Position numbers and translations under genes: made by a program. Positions 21,377-34,863 of a stretch of 64,000 nucleotides of DNA are shown here, one piece after another. The stretch spans positions 62,001-126,000 of the forward strand of contig NZ_BMOM01000002.1 in NCBI RefSeq assembly GCF_014647075.1, written 5' to 3'. The notes under the pieces are model-generated. The model ran no database searches and was not told where the DNA came from. It saw nothing but the letters and a program-made list of their open reading frames with translations. Numbering within the stretch: the stretch's first letter is position 1; every line of letters starts with the position of its first letter. Source of the stretch: Deinococcus aerophilus. GTDB taxonomy: Bacteria > Deinococcota > Deinococci > Deinococcales > Deinococcaceae.

Positions 21377-22603
21377 TCAGCTTCCCTCTGCCTCGGCCCG
21401 GAAGGCCAGATACAGCCGGGCGAGCAGCGCCGGGTCGCTCAATCGGCCGCCCAGGACCTCCTCGGCCCGGCGCAGGCGGTAGCGCAGGGTGTTGACGTGG
21501 ATGTCCAGCCGCGTGGCCAGCTCCGAGAGGGGGCCCCGGTGGTCCAGATAGGCCCGCAGCGTGGCCTTGATCCGGCCGCCGTCTTCCAGCGCCGCGAGCT
21601 GCGAGTTCACCTGAGCCGCCAGCGCCGCCAGCGCCCCATCCGAGAGCAGCGCGTGTAGAGCGTCCATCTCGTGAAAGACCGTGTGGCCGCGCGCCTGTCG
21701 GGTAGCAAGCAGGGCCTGCCGCGCCTCCCCGAAGGCGCCCTGGACCTGTCCCACCAGGCCCGCTCCGCCGCCGGGATGGCGGCCACTGACGCCCAGGCGC
21801 ACGTCCAGCGCGGTGGAGGCCGTCAGGGCCAGATGCAGTTCGCGGGCCTCGCGCGGCAGGTCCAGGGTGGTCCACAGCCACACCGCCCGGCCCTCGAGCA
21901 CCGTGGAATGGCCAGCCAGCCGCCGCTCGCTGAAGTAGCCCTCGCCCACGGCGGCAAGCAGATCCAGGGCCTGGGGATCGGGGGACGGGGTGTCGTGGGG
22001 ACCGTGGAGGGGGGGCAGGGTCGCCACCGCCAGCGCGAAGGGCTCGCCTCCCAGCACGGCGGGGCCACGCTCCTGGGGCGGCTGTCCGGCGAGCAGGGCG
22101 TCGAGCATCCGTTCTCCCACCCGGCGCCGCGCCGCCCCCGCTGCCGCCGACCTCAGCCGGGCAAGCAGCGCGTACTCGGCGAGCACCGGAGCGAGGGCCT
22201 GCCACTCCTCCGGCATGGCCAGCTCCAGCGTGCCGACATGCCGGCCGGCGTGTTCCAGCCGCAGGGTGTGGGAGCTTCCCCGGGCCTTGCCCGCAGAGGC
22301 CACCGGATCGCCCCAGCTCGCGCGGATCTCGGCAAAGCCGCCGGTCCAGCGTGCCGCCAGCCGCACCAGCTCGCGCTCAGGGGTGGCCGAGAGGGCGGCT
22401 TCGCGCAGCGCCGTCAGCAGGAATTCCACGCCCGGCGCCCGCAGCGCCTCCAGCGCAAGCAGCGCCTGCGCTGCCCCCCGCACCGCGGTATGCGGCAGAT
22501 CCGGCCCCAGCCCCTCAGCCTCTTCCACCTCCCGGAACGACCGGGCGGCGTCTGAGCCAACGTCCAGTCCGAGCCGGACCCTCAACTCACCAAGTGTGGG
22601 CAT
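21377..22603 (-). CDS. PucR/CdaR-type transcriptional regulator
   Basis: 408 residues from the ATG at 22603; that start is favoured over the upstream one at 22690 because a -10 box (TAGATT) lies 7 nt before it. The N-terminal two thirds form a sensory region (PucR/GGDEF-like, ending LFLAVATLPP-like FALAVATLPP and LRLGVSGRHPGGGAGL). The C-terminal PucR helix-turn-helix is clear: LRAYLDHRGPLSELATRLDIHVNTLRYRLRRAEEVLG split over residues 345-385. It is divergent from the hpa operon and is its likely activator or repressor. Confidence 0.85.
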   Translation of the reverse strand: MPTLGELRVRLGLDVGSDAARSFREVEEAEGLGPDLPHTAVRGAAQALLALEALRAPGVEFLLTALREAALSATPERELVRLAARWTGGFAEIRASWGDPVASAGKARGSSHTLRLEHAGRHVGTLELAMPEEWQALAPVLAEYALLARLRSAAAGAARRRVGERMLDALLAGQPPQERGPAVLGGEPFALAVATLPPLHGPHDTPSPDPQALDLLAAVGEGYFSERRLAGHSTVLEGRAVWLWTTLDLPREARELHLALTASTALDVRLGVSGRHPGGGAGLVGQVQGAFGEARQALLATRQARGHTVFHEMDALHALLSDGALAALAAQVNSQLAALEDGGRIKATLRAYLDHRGPLSELATRLDIHVNTLRYRLRRAEEVLGGRLSDPALLARLYLAFRAEAEGS

Positions 22604-22610
22604 CTGGAGC

Positions 22611-22616
22611 AATCTA
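22611..22616 (-). promoter_or_regulatory. -10 box of the PucR-type regulator gene
   Basis: TAGATT on the minus strand, 7 nt before the ATG at 22603, implies a leaderless mRNA and supports this start. Confidence 0.5.
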
Positions 22617-22648
22617 CAACTTTGCACTTCCAGATTCACACAGCGCAC

Positions 22649-22677
22649 AAGACATGGGCCGGACGGCGTTCTATGCT
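22649..22677 (+). promoter_or_regulatory. Candidate promoter of the hpa operon
   Basis: AAGACA (22649-22654), 17-nt spacer, TATGCT (22672-22677), 46 nt before the first ATG. The divergent regulator promoter is about 35 nt away, so one bound regulator could control both. Confidence 0.45.
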
Positions 22678-22723
22678 GAGGACCGTTCACAGTTCAAGTT
22701 CCTTCCATCCCGCCGGAGACCCC

Positions 22724-23524
<801 letters not shown>

Positions 23525-23555
23525 CGCCCCTGCACACGCCCATCAAGGAGTGGAT

Positions 23556-25939
<2,384 letters not shown>

Positions 25940-25941
25940 AT

Positions 25942-27435
25942 ATGGCCGCCATCACCGGACAGCAGTTCCTGGACCGCCTTCAGAAGAACCCGCCCACCCT
26001 TTACATCGACGGTGAACGCATCACCGATCCCACCACGCATCCCTCGACCCGCAACATGTGCGCCTCGCTGGCGGGGTTGTACGACCTGCAACACCAGCCG
26101 GACCTGCGCGACGCCCTGACCTACGAAGAAGGCGGCGAGCGCCACGCCATCAGCTTCATGGTGCCGCGCAGCAAGGAGGACCTCAGGCGCATCGGCGAGG
26201 CCCACCGCATCCGGGCCAATTACTCGCTGGGCTTCCTGGGCCGCGCGCCGGACTACATGAACGCCAACGTGATGGCGGCGGGGATGGGCGCCGAGTACTT
26301 CGGCCAGTGCGATGCCAGCCGCCCCGGCAGCGGGGAGCGCGACTTCGCCGCCAACATGCGCCGCTACTACGAGCACGTGCGCGACAATGATCTGTGCCTG
26401 ACGCACGCCCTGACCAATCCACAGGTCAACCGCGCCAAACAGGCCTCCGAGATGCCTGACCCCTACATCGCGCTGGGCGTGGTGGAGGAAACCGACGCGG
26501 GCGTCGTGGTGCGCGGCGCGCGGATGATGGCGACCCTGCCGATTGCCGACGAGATTCTGGTGTTTCCGTCCACGGTCCTCAAGGAAAACGCCGACAAGAG
26601 CAAATACGCGATGGGCTTCGGCATTCCCACCAACACGCCGGGCCTGAGCTTCCAGTGCCGCGAACCCATCGACGTGGGCCGCGACCCCGAGGACCATCCC
26701 CTCGCCAGCCGCTTCGACGAGCAGGACGCTTTCGTGATCTTCGACGACGTGCTCGTGCCGTGGGAACGTGTCTTCCTGCTGTACGACGTGGAACTCGCGA
26801 ACAAGGCCTACGCCCGGACCGACGCCGTGCTGCACATGGCATATCAGGTGGTCAACCTCAAGATCGCCAAGACGGAAGCCTTCCTGGGCACCGCCCAGAG
26901 CATCGTGGACGCGATTGGCAGCGGGCAGTTCCAGCACGTTCAGAGCAAGGTTGCCGAGATCATCGTGATGCTCGAGATCATGAAGGGTCTGGAGGCCGCG
27001 GCCCGCGAGGGCGCCGAGCCCAACGAGTACGGTGTGATGACCCCGGCCCGGGGCCCCCTGGACGCCGCGCGCAACTACTATCCGGCCAACCACGCCCGCC
27101 TGCCGGAGCTGCTGCAGTTGCTGGGCGCCTCGGGCATCATCATGATGCCGAGCAAGGCCGACCGCGAGGGACCGCTGGGCGAGCAGATTGCCAAGTACCT
27201 GCAGGCGGGCCGCGCCACGGCGGAGGAACGCCTGAAGCTGTTCCGCCTGGCGTGGGACATGTCCATGAGCAGCTTCGCGGGCCGGCAGACCCTCTACGAG
27301 CGCTACTTCTTCGGCGATCCGGTACGCATGCACTCCGCGCTGTACGAGGTGTTCGACAAGCAGCCGTATGTGGACCGCATCCACGCCTTCCTGGAACGCG
27401 AGGACCGGCGCGAGGCGGTGGCGGCAGATGACTGA
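25942..27435 (+). CDS. hpaB: 4-hydroxyphenylacetate 3-monooxygenase, oxygenase component
   Basis: 497 residues. Uses reduced FAD and oxygen to hydroxylate 4-hydroxyphenylacetate to homoprotocatechuate. Family landmarks: [14 protein letters not shown] start ([19 protein letters not shown]), [48 protein letters not shown], and the C-terminal [24 protein letters not shown] split across residues 430-455. AAGGAG lies 8 nt before the ATG. The partner flavin reductase HpaC is not in the window. The next ATG overlaps the stop by 8 nt. Confidence 0.95.
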   Translation: MAAITGQQFLDRLQKNPPTLYIDGERITDPTTHPSTRNMCASLAGLYDLQHQPDLRDALTYEEGGERHAISFMVPRSKEDLRRIGEAHRIRANYSLGFLGRAPDYMNANVMAAGMGAEYFGQCDASRPGSGERDFAANMRRYYEHVRDNDLCLTHALTNPQVNRAKQASEMPDPYIALGVVEETDAGVVVRGARMMATLPIADEILVFPSTVLKENADKSKYAMGFGIPTNTPGLSFQCREPIDVGRDPEDHPLASRFDEQDAFVIFDDVLVPWERVFLLYDVELANKAYARTDAVLHMAYQVVNLKIAKTEAFLGTAQSIVDAIGSGQFQHVQSKVAEIIVMLEIMKGLEAAAREGAEPNEYGVMTPARGPLDAARNYYPANHARLPELLQLLGASGIIMMPSKADREGPLGEQIAKYLQAGRATAEERLKLFRLAWDMSMSSFAGRQTLYERYFFGDPVRMHSALYEVFDKQPYVDRIHAFLEREDRREAVAADD

Positions 27436-28408
27436 GCGCCGCTCCCGGCCCAACATCATCCGCATCGCCCACGCCGTCTTCACGGTGAAGAATCTGGACG
27501 CCAGCCGCGAGTTCTACGTGGACCTGCTGGGCATGAACGTGCTGCACGAGGAACCGGGGGCGCTGTACTTGCGCGGCGTCGAGGACCGCGAGTGGACCCT
27601 GAAGCTGGTCGAGGAGGGAAGCTCTGCCGTGCGCCACCTGGCCTACCGCGTGAACGGCGAGGCCGATCTGGACGCGCTGGTGGCTCTGGCCGAGACCGAG
27701 GGGCTGCCCTACCGCTGGGAGGAGGAACTCGACCGCCCGCGCCTGCTGCGCATGCAGGACCCCTTTGGCGTGCCGGTGGCCTTCTACCACGTCAGCCAGA
27801 AATACCCGTGGCTGCTGCAGGACTTTCACCTGCACCGGGGGCCGGGGCTGCAGCGGGTCGACCACGTGAACGTGATGGTGCCCGACGTGGAAAAGACCAT
27901 GCGCTGGTATATGGACCGCCTGGGTTTCCGGCTGTCGGAATACACGGTCGACGAGCAGGAACGCTACTGGGCGGCGTGGATTCAGCGCCGGGGCGGCGTT
28001 CACGATCTGGCCCTCACCAACGGCCCCGGCCCCCGCCTGCACCACTGGGCGTACTGGATGCCCGACGCCATGTCCATCCTGCGGACCTGCGACATCCTCG
28101 CGGGCGCACGCCAGCCTGAGCGCATCGAGCGGGGGCCGGGGCGACACGGCGTCTCCAATGCATTCTTCCTGTACATCCGTGACCCGGACGGCCACCGCAT
28201 CGAGCTGTATACCAGCGACTACATCACGGTGGACCCCGACTTCGAGCCGATTCGCTGGCTGCGCGACGACCCCCGGCGACAGACCCTGTGGGGAGCCCGA
28301 ACTCCGCGCAGCTGGTTCGAGGAAGCGTCCGAGATGGAAGCCTTTGACGGCGGCACGGTGACGCCGGTGGCCGGAGAGTTGACGGGCATCCCGGTTCATG
28401 TGATCTGA
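27428..28408 (+). CDS. hpaD: 3,4-dihydroxyphenylacetate 2,3-dioxygenase (class I extradiol)
   Basis: 326 residues from the ATG at 27428, overlapping hpaB. It cleaves the homoprotocatechuate ring at the 2,3-bond. Two vicinal-oxygen-chelate modules are seen. Metal ligands in the second are H146 ([11 protein letters not shown]), the histidine pair 205-206 ([11 protein letters not shown]) and E259 ([11 protein letters not shown]). This is the Brevibacterium/Arthrobacter-type enzyme, not the LigB-type HpaD of E. coli. Confidence 0.94.
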   Translation: MTERRSRPNIIRIAHAVFTVKNLDASREFYVDLLGMNVLHEEPGALYLRGVEDREWTLKLVEEGSSAVRHLAYRVNGEADLDALVALAETEGLPYRWEEELDRPRLLRMQDPFGVPVAFYHVSQKYPWLLQDFHLHRGPGLQRVDHVNVMVPDVEKTMRWYMDRLGFRLSEYTVDEQERYWAAWIQRRGGVHDLALTNGPGPRLHHWAYWMPDAMSILRTCDILAGARQPERIERGPGRHGVSNAFFLYIRDPDGHRIELYTSDYITVDPDFEPIRWLRDDPRRQTLWGARTPRSWFEEASEMEAFDGGTVTPVAGELTGIPVHVI

Positions 28409-28443
28409 TGAACGCCACACGGTTTTAAATCCCAGGAGGCTTC

Positions 28444-29547
28444 ATGTCCCATTCTCCGGCCCGGTCCGCCGGCCTGATCATCCGTCAGGTCTCTCCTTCC
28501 AACCTGGAAACCCCGTTTCATGCTCTGGGCGAACGCATTACCGCGAACGGGCAGTTTTACCAGCGCAGCCACTTTCCGGTGCCCACGCTGCAGGCCGAGA
28601 GCTGGCGGCTGACCGTGCGCGGACGGGTCATGTCCCCCCTGAAGCTGTCCCTGGATGACCTCCGGGCCCTGCCGGAAACCACCGTCACCACCACCATGGA
28701 GTGCGCGGGCAACGGGCGCGTTCACCTCTCGCCCCGGATGCCCGGCGTGCAGTGGGACCTGGGGGCGGTGGGCACCGCGCAGTGGACCGGCGTGCTGCTG
28801 CGGGACGTGCTGCAACACGCCGGAGTGGAATCCGGCTCCCTGGAAGTCGTGCTGCAAGGCGCGGACTGCGGCACCCTGACCGATCCGGGACGCACGCCCG
28901 GCGACATCCACTACGCCCGCAGCCTGCCGCTTGCGAAGGCCACAGAGGATGTGCTGCTCGCCTACGCCATGAACGGTCAGCCCCTCGCCCCCGACCACGG
29001 CTTTCCGCTGCGGGCCGTGGTGCCGGGGTGGTACGGCATGGCCGCCGTGAAGTGGCTGACCACCGTGCAGATCACCGACCGGCCCTTTCAGGGCTTTTTT
29101 CAGACGGTGGACTACGCGTACTGGCAGCAGACGGACGACCTTCCGCCGCAGCTGGTTCCCCTGAGCACCATGCTGGTCAAGGCCCAGATCGCCCGCCCCG
29201 CACCGCACGACGCGGTGGTCGCCGGCAGCCACTGTGAGGTCACGGGCGCGGCCTGGACCGGTGAGGGCGTGGTGACGCGGGTGGAAGTCAGCGCCGACGG
29301 CAGCGAGAGCTGGGCCGACGCCGATTTTCTGGACCCGGCCGAGACCGGCGTGTGGCGGCGCTGGCACTACTCCTGGGATGTGCCCCCGCGCCCCGGCCCC
29401 GTGACCCTGCTTGCCCGCGCCACCGACTCGGCGGGCCGGACCCAGTGTGCCGGCCACGATCCCGGCCGGGGCGGGTACATGATCAATTTTCCTCTGCCGG
29501 TGCCGGTGACCGTCACCCCCACTTCCTCCACTTCTGAGGCTCCATGA
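28444..29547 (+). CDS. Sulfite-oxidase-family molybdopterin enzyme
   Basis: 367 residues. The SUOX/SorA-type molybdenum domain fills residues 15-240, with the Mo-ligand cysteine C87 in TMECAGNGR and the pocket segments [24 protein letters not shown] and [10 protein letters not shown] Mo-co dimerisation domain follows (residues 245-350). There is no signal peptide or Tat motif and no cytochrome domain, so it is probably cytoplasmic. AGGAGG lies before the ATG, and its stop overlaps the hpaH ATG. Its place inside an aromatic catabolic operon is unexplained. Confidence 0.88.
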   Translation: MSHSPARSAGLIIRQVSPSNLETPFHALGERITANGQFYQRSHFPVPTLQAESWRLTVRGRVMSPLKLSLDDLRALPETTVTTTMECAGNGRVHLSPRMPGVQWDLGAVGTAQWTGVLLRDVLQHAGVESGSLEVVLQGADCGTLTDPGRTPGDIHYARSLPLAKATEDVLLAYAMNGQPLAPDHGFPLRAVVPGWYGMAAVKWLTTVQITDRPFQGFFQTVDYAYWQQTDDLPPQLVPLSTMLVKAQIARPAPHDAVVAGSHCEVTGAAWTGEGVVTRVEVSADGSESWADADFLDPAETGVWRRWHYSWDVPPRPGPVTLLARATDSAGRTQCAGHDPGRGGYMINFPLPVPVTVTPTSSTSEAP

Positions 29548-30407
29548 CCGAACACGAACCGCGCCCTCCACGCACCATTCCCGACAACGACCTGGGCGCT
29601 CTGGCCGCCCAGCTGGAACACGCCGAGGCCAGCGGCCAGCAGATCGCCCCGCTGTCCGAACGCTATCCCGGCATGACCTTCGCCGACGCCTACGCGGTGC
29701 AGCGCGCGTGGGTGGACCACAAGCTCAAGGCGGGGCGGCGGGTGCGCGGCCACAAGATCGGATTGACCTCGCGGGCCATGCAGCTCGCCTCGCAGATCAC
29801 TGAACCCGACTACGGCACGCTGCTGGACAGCATGTTCTACGAGCCGAACGGAGACATCCCGCTGTCGGATTTCGTGGCTCCGAAGGTGGAGGTGGAACTT
29901 GCTTTTCTGCTGCGCAGTGACCTGCGCGGCCCGCATGTGACCCTCTTCGACGTGCTGCGGGCCACCGAGTACGTAACGCCCGCCGCCGAGATCATCGACG
30001 CCCGCATCCAGCGGGTCAGCGCGGCCACGGGCAAGCCGCGCCGGGTCTTCGACACCATCAGCGACAACGCGGCCAATGCGGGGGTCATCGTGGGGGGCAG
30101 CGCCGTGAAGCCCGACGCCCTGGACCTGCGCTGGGCGGCGGCGCTGTGCATCCGCAACGGCGTGATCGAGGAAACCGGGGTGGCGGCGGGCGTGCTGGGT
30201 CATCCGGCCAACGGCATCGCGTGGCTGGCCAACCGTCTCGCGCCCCACGGCGAGTTTCTGAAGGCCGGGGAGCTGGTGCTTGCCGGATCGTTCACCCGCC
30301 CGGTCGACATCGCCAGCGGCGACGTGTTCACCTTCGATTACGGCCCGCTGGGCACCTTCTCGTGCCGGTTCGCCGGCCATGCCCGGGGGGAGCAAAGTCA
30401 TGGCTGA
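29544..30407 (+). CDS. hpaH: 2-oxo-hept-4-ene-1,7-dioate hydratase
   Basis: 287 residues. Adds water to the 2-oxo-heptene-dioate intermediate. It has the hydratase/decarboxylase fold with [38 protein letters not shown] with metal-binding acids, [19 protein letters not shown], and [13 protein letters not shown]. Coupled by ATGA to the gene before and by an 8-nt overlap to hpaI after. Confidence 0.94.
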   Translation: MTEHEPRPPRTIPDNDLGALAAQLEHAEASGQQIAPLSERYPGMTFADAYAVQRAWVDHKLKAGRRVRGHKIGLTSRAMQLASQITEPDYGTLLDSMFYEPNGDIPLSDFVAPKVEVELAFLLRSDLRGPHVTLFDVLRATEYVTPAAEIIDARIQRVSAATGKPRRVFDTISDNAANAGVIVGGSAVKPDALDLRWAAALCIRNGVIEETGVAAGVLGHPANGIAWLANRLAPHGEFLKAGELVLAGSFTRPVDIASGDVFTFDYGPLGTFSCRFAGHARGEQSHG

Positions 30408-31164
30408 GACTTCCTTCAAGACCACCCTGCAAAGCGGCGAGCCCCTGTATGGCCTGTGGCTGGCCCTGGCCGATCCCTACAGCGCCTCGGTGTGTGCTGG
30501 GGCGGGCTTCGACTGGCTGATGATCGACGGCGAACATGCCCCCAACGACCTGCGCAGCACCCTGGAGCATCTGCAGGTGCTCGCTGCCTTTCCGGTAACC
30601 CCGTGGGTGCGTCCGCCGGTCGGCGACACCGTCAGGATCAAGCAGCTGCTGGACATCGGTGCCCGCAACCTGCTGATTCCGATGGTAGAGACAGCGGCGC
30701 AGGCCCGGGAACTCGTCGCCGCCACCCGCTATCCACCCCATGGCGTCCGGGGAGTGGGGGCGGCCCTGGCGCGGGCAAGCGGCTTTGGGCGGGACACGGC
30801 GTATCTGCAGCATGCCGACGACGGCGTCTGTCTGATGCTGCAGATCGAATCGGTCGCCGGGCTGGCAACGCTCGATGAAATCGCGGCGGTGGACGGCGTG
30901 GACGGAATTTTCATCGGTCCAGCCGACCTCGCGGCGTCGTTCGGTCAGCTGGGCAACCCCGGCCATCCGGACGTGCAACGCGCCATCCGCGACGCGGGCA
31001 CCCGCATCCGCACGTCGGGCAAGGCGGCGGGCATCCTCTCCACCGACCCGGCGCAGGCCCACATCTACCTGGACTGGGGCTACACCTTCGTCGCGGTGGG
31101 AACGGACGTGACGCTGCTGGCCCGGGCCACGACCACGCTGGCCGACCACTTCAGGGAGCCCTGA
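30400..31164 (+). CDS. hpaI: 4-hydroxy-2-oxoheptanedioate aldolase
   Basis: 254 residues from the ATG at 30400. Class II pyruvate aldolase splitting the C7 acid to pyruvate and succinic semialdehyde, the last step of the pathway. Signatures: [11 protein letters not shown] (catalytic His), [25 protein letters not shown] and [12 protein letters not shown] (metal ligands Glu and Asp), [11 protein letters not shown]. Last gene of the hpa operon; no clear terminator follows. Confidence 0.95.
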   Translation: MAETSFKTTLQSGEPLYGLWLALADPYSASVCAGAGFDWLMIDGEHAPNDLRSTLEHLQVLAAFPVTPWVRPPVGDTVRIKQLLDIGARNLLIPMVETAAQARELVAATRYPPHGVRGVGAALARASGFGRDTAYLQHADDGVCLMLQIESVAGLATLDEIAAVDGVDGIFIGPADLAASFGQLGNPGHPDVQRAIRDAGTRIRTSGKAAGILSTDPAQAHIYLDWGYTFVAVGTDVTLLARATTTLADHFREP

Positions 31165-31286
31165 AGGATGGTCGCGGAAGGGCCCCATTCCCCGGAGGCC
31201 TGATGCGCGACTTCCGCTACCTGCAGAGCTTTAAAACGCTGGAATGGCCGGACTGAGCACCCTCGCAGACGCTGGGAGGTCGGCAG

Positions 31287-33308
31287 ATGAACCTTCGATT
31301 CTGGGTGATGTGCCTGCTGTGCAGTGGGGCGTGGAGTGCCGCACAGACCGCGCCCGCCCCCCCGCCGCCGGTCAGCTACGCACTTCTGCCGCCGGACGGC
31401 AGCTTCGGGGATGTGTTCCGGCAACAGCGCGAACACCTGTGCGCGCGCCCCGCGGCTCAGAGGGTGCTGACGCTGGGCATGGTCCGCAACACCACGCCGG
31501 GCACGCCCATCACCGTGCGGGCGCAGCTCGCGTATGCCAGCGAGGTCACCATGTCCTTCTCGGCTCCGGCGGACACGGCCCTGGACGCCGCCCCCCCGGG
31601 AGTGGCCCGGCCACTGCGGCTGCGGCTGGCCCAGACCGGGTTATGCGCCGCCGATCTTCCGTCCCGGCTGTTTCTGGTGACCACCGCCCGGGCTTCCGGA
31701 ACGGTGCCCACCCCCGCCCAGTGGACCCCGCTGACCGGCGCGCGCAGCGTCGCGGCCCCGGTCCTCAACCTCAGTGCCCACGTGGGAAGCACACAGCTGT
31801 CTCCCGCGTGGCTCTCCCCAGCCCAGCTTCACGGCGCGCCGCCGACGCTGAAAGGCCGCCCTCCCCGTGACCCCGCTGGGCGCCTGGCGTGGGCCCTGGG
31901 CTGGATCACCCGCCAGGAACCCCAGGGGCCTGCTCCGGTGGGGGAAACGGAGGTGCGGTTCGCGCTGGTCCGGACCGACGACCCCCGTCTGCTGACCGTC
32001 CGCGTGCAGGACGTGGCGGGCGGCTGGGCCTACCTCCGGCTCGGGAGCGCGCCGCAGCACCCCGGCCGCTACAGCGGCAGCTCTCCCTTTCAATCGGGAG
32101 GGGCCGCCGTGCCGGTCACACTGTCGGTGCGCGAATCGCCGCTGCTCGCCGGGCTGTGTCTGGTCCTGTTCGCCACGCTGGGCTGGGGCCTCAACTGGCT
32201 GCGCAAACAGGTGCTGACCAGCCTGGACGTGGTGGCCAGCGTCCGCGCCTACCGCACCCACATTGAGCAGGATACGGTTCCCGCCGCTTTCGGGTACGCC
32301 TTCCGGGAGCCGGTGCTCACCGAGCTGAACGCACTGCTCGCTCAGGCGTCGGCGGCCGCCGGGATTCTCGCCGGAGACCACGAGGGACTGGCCGAGGTCC
32401 GTGCGGCGCTCGCGGCCCTGAAACAGCGCGAACATGACTGGACCGAGGCGCTGGTTCTGCTCGAGCGGCTCCGGGACCGGTTAACGCGGGTCACCGCGCC
32501 CGACGTGGCGGACAGCGACGCCCAGAATCTGGTCTCCGCGCTGGAAAAACTGCTGGAGGGCACCTTCCACAATCCAGGCGAGCCGACGCCGCGTGCCTTT
32601 ACCAGCGAACTGTGGGGCGACGGCGAGACCGGACTGAAGGCCGAGCTGAGGGCCGCCCTCCACCTGACCCAGGTGCTGCTCGACGAGCCGTACTCGAAGT
32701 ACCGGCCGCTGCCCCGGGCCGCGCAGGTGCTCGCCAGCCGGCCGACCACCCTGAAAGAGATCGAGCAGGCCACCAGGCAATATGGCAGGGCCACCGCACG
32801 GGCCGAGGCCGCTGAACAGCGGTTGAAGGGCTTCCGGCTGGACCTGGACCTGAAGTCCCTGGAGGACTGGGCACCTGCCGCACCACCCCCGGCGCCGGTT
32901 GCCGCAGATCGGCCTGTGCTGCCTTCCGTGCCGTGGTGGCCCGCGCTCCCAGTCGCCGGGCTGCTGGGATTGAGCGCCCTGCTCGCCACCTTCCCGGCCC
33001 TGTGGCTGCCGCTGCTGCTGACGGCAACGCTGCTGGGCTTCATGCTGCTGATCAGCATGGCGCCGCCGGCCCGCTGGTCTGCGGGGGGCCTGCGGTGGGC
33101 CCGCCGGGGGCTGGGGACGGCGGTGTTCCTGGCCGTGACCTCGGTTACCGTCGTCTCAGGCTTCTCCACGCAGTATGTGGCGAATCCCACCTGGGGGGCG
33201 AGCGTGTTCGACTACTTTGCGGCTCTGCTGTGGGGGCTGGGGCTGGCAGGGGGGCTGAGCTTGCTGCTCGACGTGGTCGCGGGCCTGCGCTGGAGGGTCG
33301 GCCCCTGA
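31287..33308 (+). CDS. Membrane protein of unknown function with exported N-terminal domain
   Basis: 673 residues, no family recognised. Signal peptide of about 19 residues ending SAAQ, then an extracytoplasmic region to about residue 280, then one membrane span (about 286-306, GLCLVLFATLGWGLNWL). A predicted cytoplasmic alpha-helical, possibly coiled-coil stretch (about 310-545, rich in LAALKQREHDW-like heptads) follows, then four C-terminal spans (about 553-665). GGGAGG precedes the ATG. It starts 122 nt after hpaI and seems unrelated to it. The arrangement suggests a sensor or scaffold, but nothing names it. Confidence 0.6.
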   Translation: MNLRFWVMCLLCSGAWSAAQTAPAPPPPVSYALLPPDGSFGDVFRQQREHLCARPAAQRVLTLGMVRNTTPGTPITVRAQLAYASEVTMSFSAPADTALDAAPPGVARPLRLRLAQTGLCAADLPSRLFLVTTARASGTVPTPAQWTPLTGARSVAAPVLNLSAHVGSTQLSPAWLSPAQLHGAPPTLKGRPPRDPAGRLAWALGWITRQEPQGPAPVGETEVRFALVRTDDPRLLTVRVQDVAGGWAYLRLGSAPQHPGRYSGSSPFQSGGAAVPVTLSVRESPLLAGLCLVLFATLGWGLNWLRKQVLTSLDVVASVRAYRTHIEQDTVPAAFGYAFREPVLTELNALLAQASAAAGILAGDHEGLAEVRAALAALKQREHDWTEALVLLERLRDRLTRVTAPDVADSDAQNLVSALEKLLEGTFHNPGEPTPRAFTSELWGDGETGLKAELRAALHLTQVLLDEPYSKYRPLPRAAQVLASRPTTLKEIEQATRQYGRATARAEAAEQRLKGFRLDLDLKSLEDWAPAAPPPAPVAADRPVLPSVPWWPALPVAGLLGLSALLATFPALWLPLLLTATLLGFMLLISMAPPARWSAGGLRWARRGLGTAVFLAVTSVTVVSGFSTQYVANPTWGASVFDYFAALLWGLGLAGGLSLLLDVVAGLRWRVGP

Positions 33309-33412
33309 CCACCGGACGCAGCGGCTGGGGACACGGTGGCAGGAACCATTGGGAGGGCGGCCCTGGGGGTGAACGTCCATTCCCGCCGCCCGCTCTCCCC
33401 TACCCTGGGCGC

Positions 33413-34108
33413 ATGATCTACGCCTTTATCAATCCACAGGCCACGCTGAGCCGCGCCGACCCCACCCCGGAGCAGGCCCGGGCCGCCGCCGGTCTGTCCC
33501 AGCTGCTCGCGCAGGCCGAGCTGATACCGGTCACGGGCCTGGACGAGACCGAGCTGCTGTCTGTTCCGGCCGCCTTCACCTCGTGGCAGATCCTGCGTCA
33601 CGGCGCAGTGGTGATCGGCGAGGACGGTCTGGAGGACGCTCCGTGGCGGCGACTGACCCTCGAAACGCAGCGCCTGCGTGAGGATGGCCTGCGGCTGGCA
33701 CATCAGGCGGCCACCCACATCAGCCAACTGGGGCAACTGGGCCTGGAGGTCACGCTGGACGGGCACTCCGGACTGCCGCTGCTGGTGCGGCTGACGCATC
33801 CGCACAGACTGGAACTCGCGCTGGATCAGGCCGAACGCGAGCTGCGCGCGTGGCTGGACGGTGGTCCTTTTCAGGCCGACCTGCGGGTGCTGCGTGGAGC
33901 CGATCGCCTGACCCTGCTGCCGCGCGAGCTGACCCCCGAGAGCGCCGTGAACTACGTGCTGGGGCAGTTGCCGCCCGACACCATGCTGACCGTGGGGGTC
34001 AGCGCCCAGCCGGGGGACGCCGCCTTTCTGGCCCTGTGTGACTACGCGCTGCTGCCCGGCGAGAGTGAGTGGTTGAGTACGGCCGAAGGAGCACAGGACG
34101 ACGATTAA
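33413..34108 (+). CDS. HAD-like protein lacking catalytic residues
   Basis: 231 residues. The order of elements matches Cof/sucrose-phosphatase-type HAD hydrolases: a first strand with AFINPQATL where active enzymes have FxDxDGTL, then PVTGLDETELL and WQILRHGAVVI in place of TGR and NGA, then a cap, then TLLPRELTPESAVNYVLGQL and TVGVSAQPGDAAFLALCDYALLP in place of the K and GDxxND motifs. The nucleophile Asp and motif IV acids are replaced, so it is probably not a phosphatase. A -10 box TACCCT lies 6 nt before the ATG, indicating a leaderless mRNA. Assignment is by eye and tentative. Confidence 0.55.
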   Translation: MIYAFINPQATLSRADPTPEQARAAAGLSQLLAQAELIPVTGLDETELLSVPAAFTSWQILRHGAVVIGEDGLEDAPWRRLTLETQRLREDGLRLAHQAATHISQLGQLGLEVTLDGHSGLPLLVRLTHPHRLELALDQAERELRAWLDGGPFQADLRVLRGADRLTLLPRELTPESAVNYVLGQLPPDTMLTVGVSAQPGDAAFLALCDYALLPGESEWLSTAEGAQDDD

Positions 34109-34133
34109 CCTGACGCCGGACGGCAGACACAGG

Positions 34134-34169
34134 CAGGCGGACGGCTCCACCAGGGAAGCCGCCCGCCTG
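34134..34169. terminator. Bidirectional hairpin terminator
   Basis: A 13-position stem with one mismatch (34134-34146 with 34157-34169) and a 10-nt loop, between converging genes. Confidence 0.7.
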
Positions 34170-34186
34170 AATTGAGGGAGAAAGGT

Positions 34187-34546
34187 TTAGAGCGTGCCCT
34201 TGAGGGTGCTGGCGACCTTGAAGGCCACCTTCTTGCCGGCAGGAATCTGGATCTTCTCGCTGGTGCCGGGGCGCACGCCGGTGCGGGCGGCGGTCTGCTT
34301 GACGCTCAGGGTGCCCAGGCCGGGCAGGCCGACGCTCTGGCCGCCCTTGATCGAGCTGACCACGGATTCCAGCATGGCGCTGACCGCTTCCTCGCTCTGC
34401 TTCTTGGTCAGGCCAGTCTTGTCAGCGACCATTTCCACGAGCTGGGTCTTGGCGACCTTGTTGCTCGAGGTGGACGCCGCCTTGCTGGCGGGGGCCGCTT
34501 TGGCGGCAGGCTTCTTGGCGGGTGCCTTCGTCGTCTTTTTCGTCAT
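34187..34546 (-). CDS. hup: HU-family DNA-binding protein with basic N-terminal tail
   Basis: 119 residues from the ATG at 34546 (a second ATG four codons upstream at 34558 is possible; neither has a clear ribosome site). Residues 1-30 are Lys/Ala/Pro-rich ([17 protein letters not shown]), then a complete HU fold follows: [28 protein letters not shown], the DNA-gripping arm around [29 protein letters not shown] compacts the nucleoid as a dimer. The extended basic tail is a known trait of Deinococcus HU and adds DNA contacts, like a histone tail. Confidence 0.93.
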   Translation of the reverse strand: MTKKTTKAPAKKPAAKAAPASKAASTSSNKVAKTQLVEMVADKTGLTKKQSEEAVSAMLESVVSSIKGGQSVGLPGLGTLSVKQTAARTGVRPGTSEKIQIPAGKKVAFKVASTLKGTL

Positions 34547-34558
34547 GGTGAGCAGCAT

Positions 34559-34863
34559 GACATATCGTTAGGCGCTTGGGAAGGGGGAGGAAACAGATGA
34601 ATGCCCACCAGCACGCCCTCGACGGGCTTACGCTCAGAAATTCCCTGTTCCACACGTATTTTTCGCGCATCGTCCCTCAAGTGCGTGGTACACGGCAAAA
34701 GCGCATTGATTAAGACGGGAGGGGCACAGGACGGCGCGCCCAGCGGCGGCGCCGGCGGAACACGCACGCCCGCGCGGCCTCCTGCTACACTCCGAAGCAC
34801 CTTAAACCCACTGTCCATCACGCCTTCTCTGCGGCGTGAGGCGCACCTTACAGGAGGCCCTAC
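34559..34863. promoter_or_regulatory. Divergent intergenic region between hup and the acyl-CoA synthetase
   Basis: No gene is seen. TACACT (34786-34791) may be the -10 box for the synthetase without a good -35. A 7-bp hairpin TCACGCC/GGCGTGA (34818-34839) lies in its leader, before AGGAGG (34852-34857). On the hup side an AT-rich patch around 34655-34700 is the likely promoter area. Confidence 0.4.

Noticed and set aside
31203..31256. 17-codon ORF preceded by GGAGG between hpaI and the membrane-protein gene
   Set aside because: Good spacing, but too short and with no composition, conservation or position argument beyond chance.
34818..34839. 7-bp hairpin in the leader of the acyl-CoA synthetase as a riboswitch or attenuator
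   Set aside because: A single short stem with no conserved joints; not enough to call a regulatory RNA.
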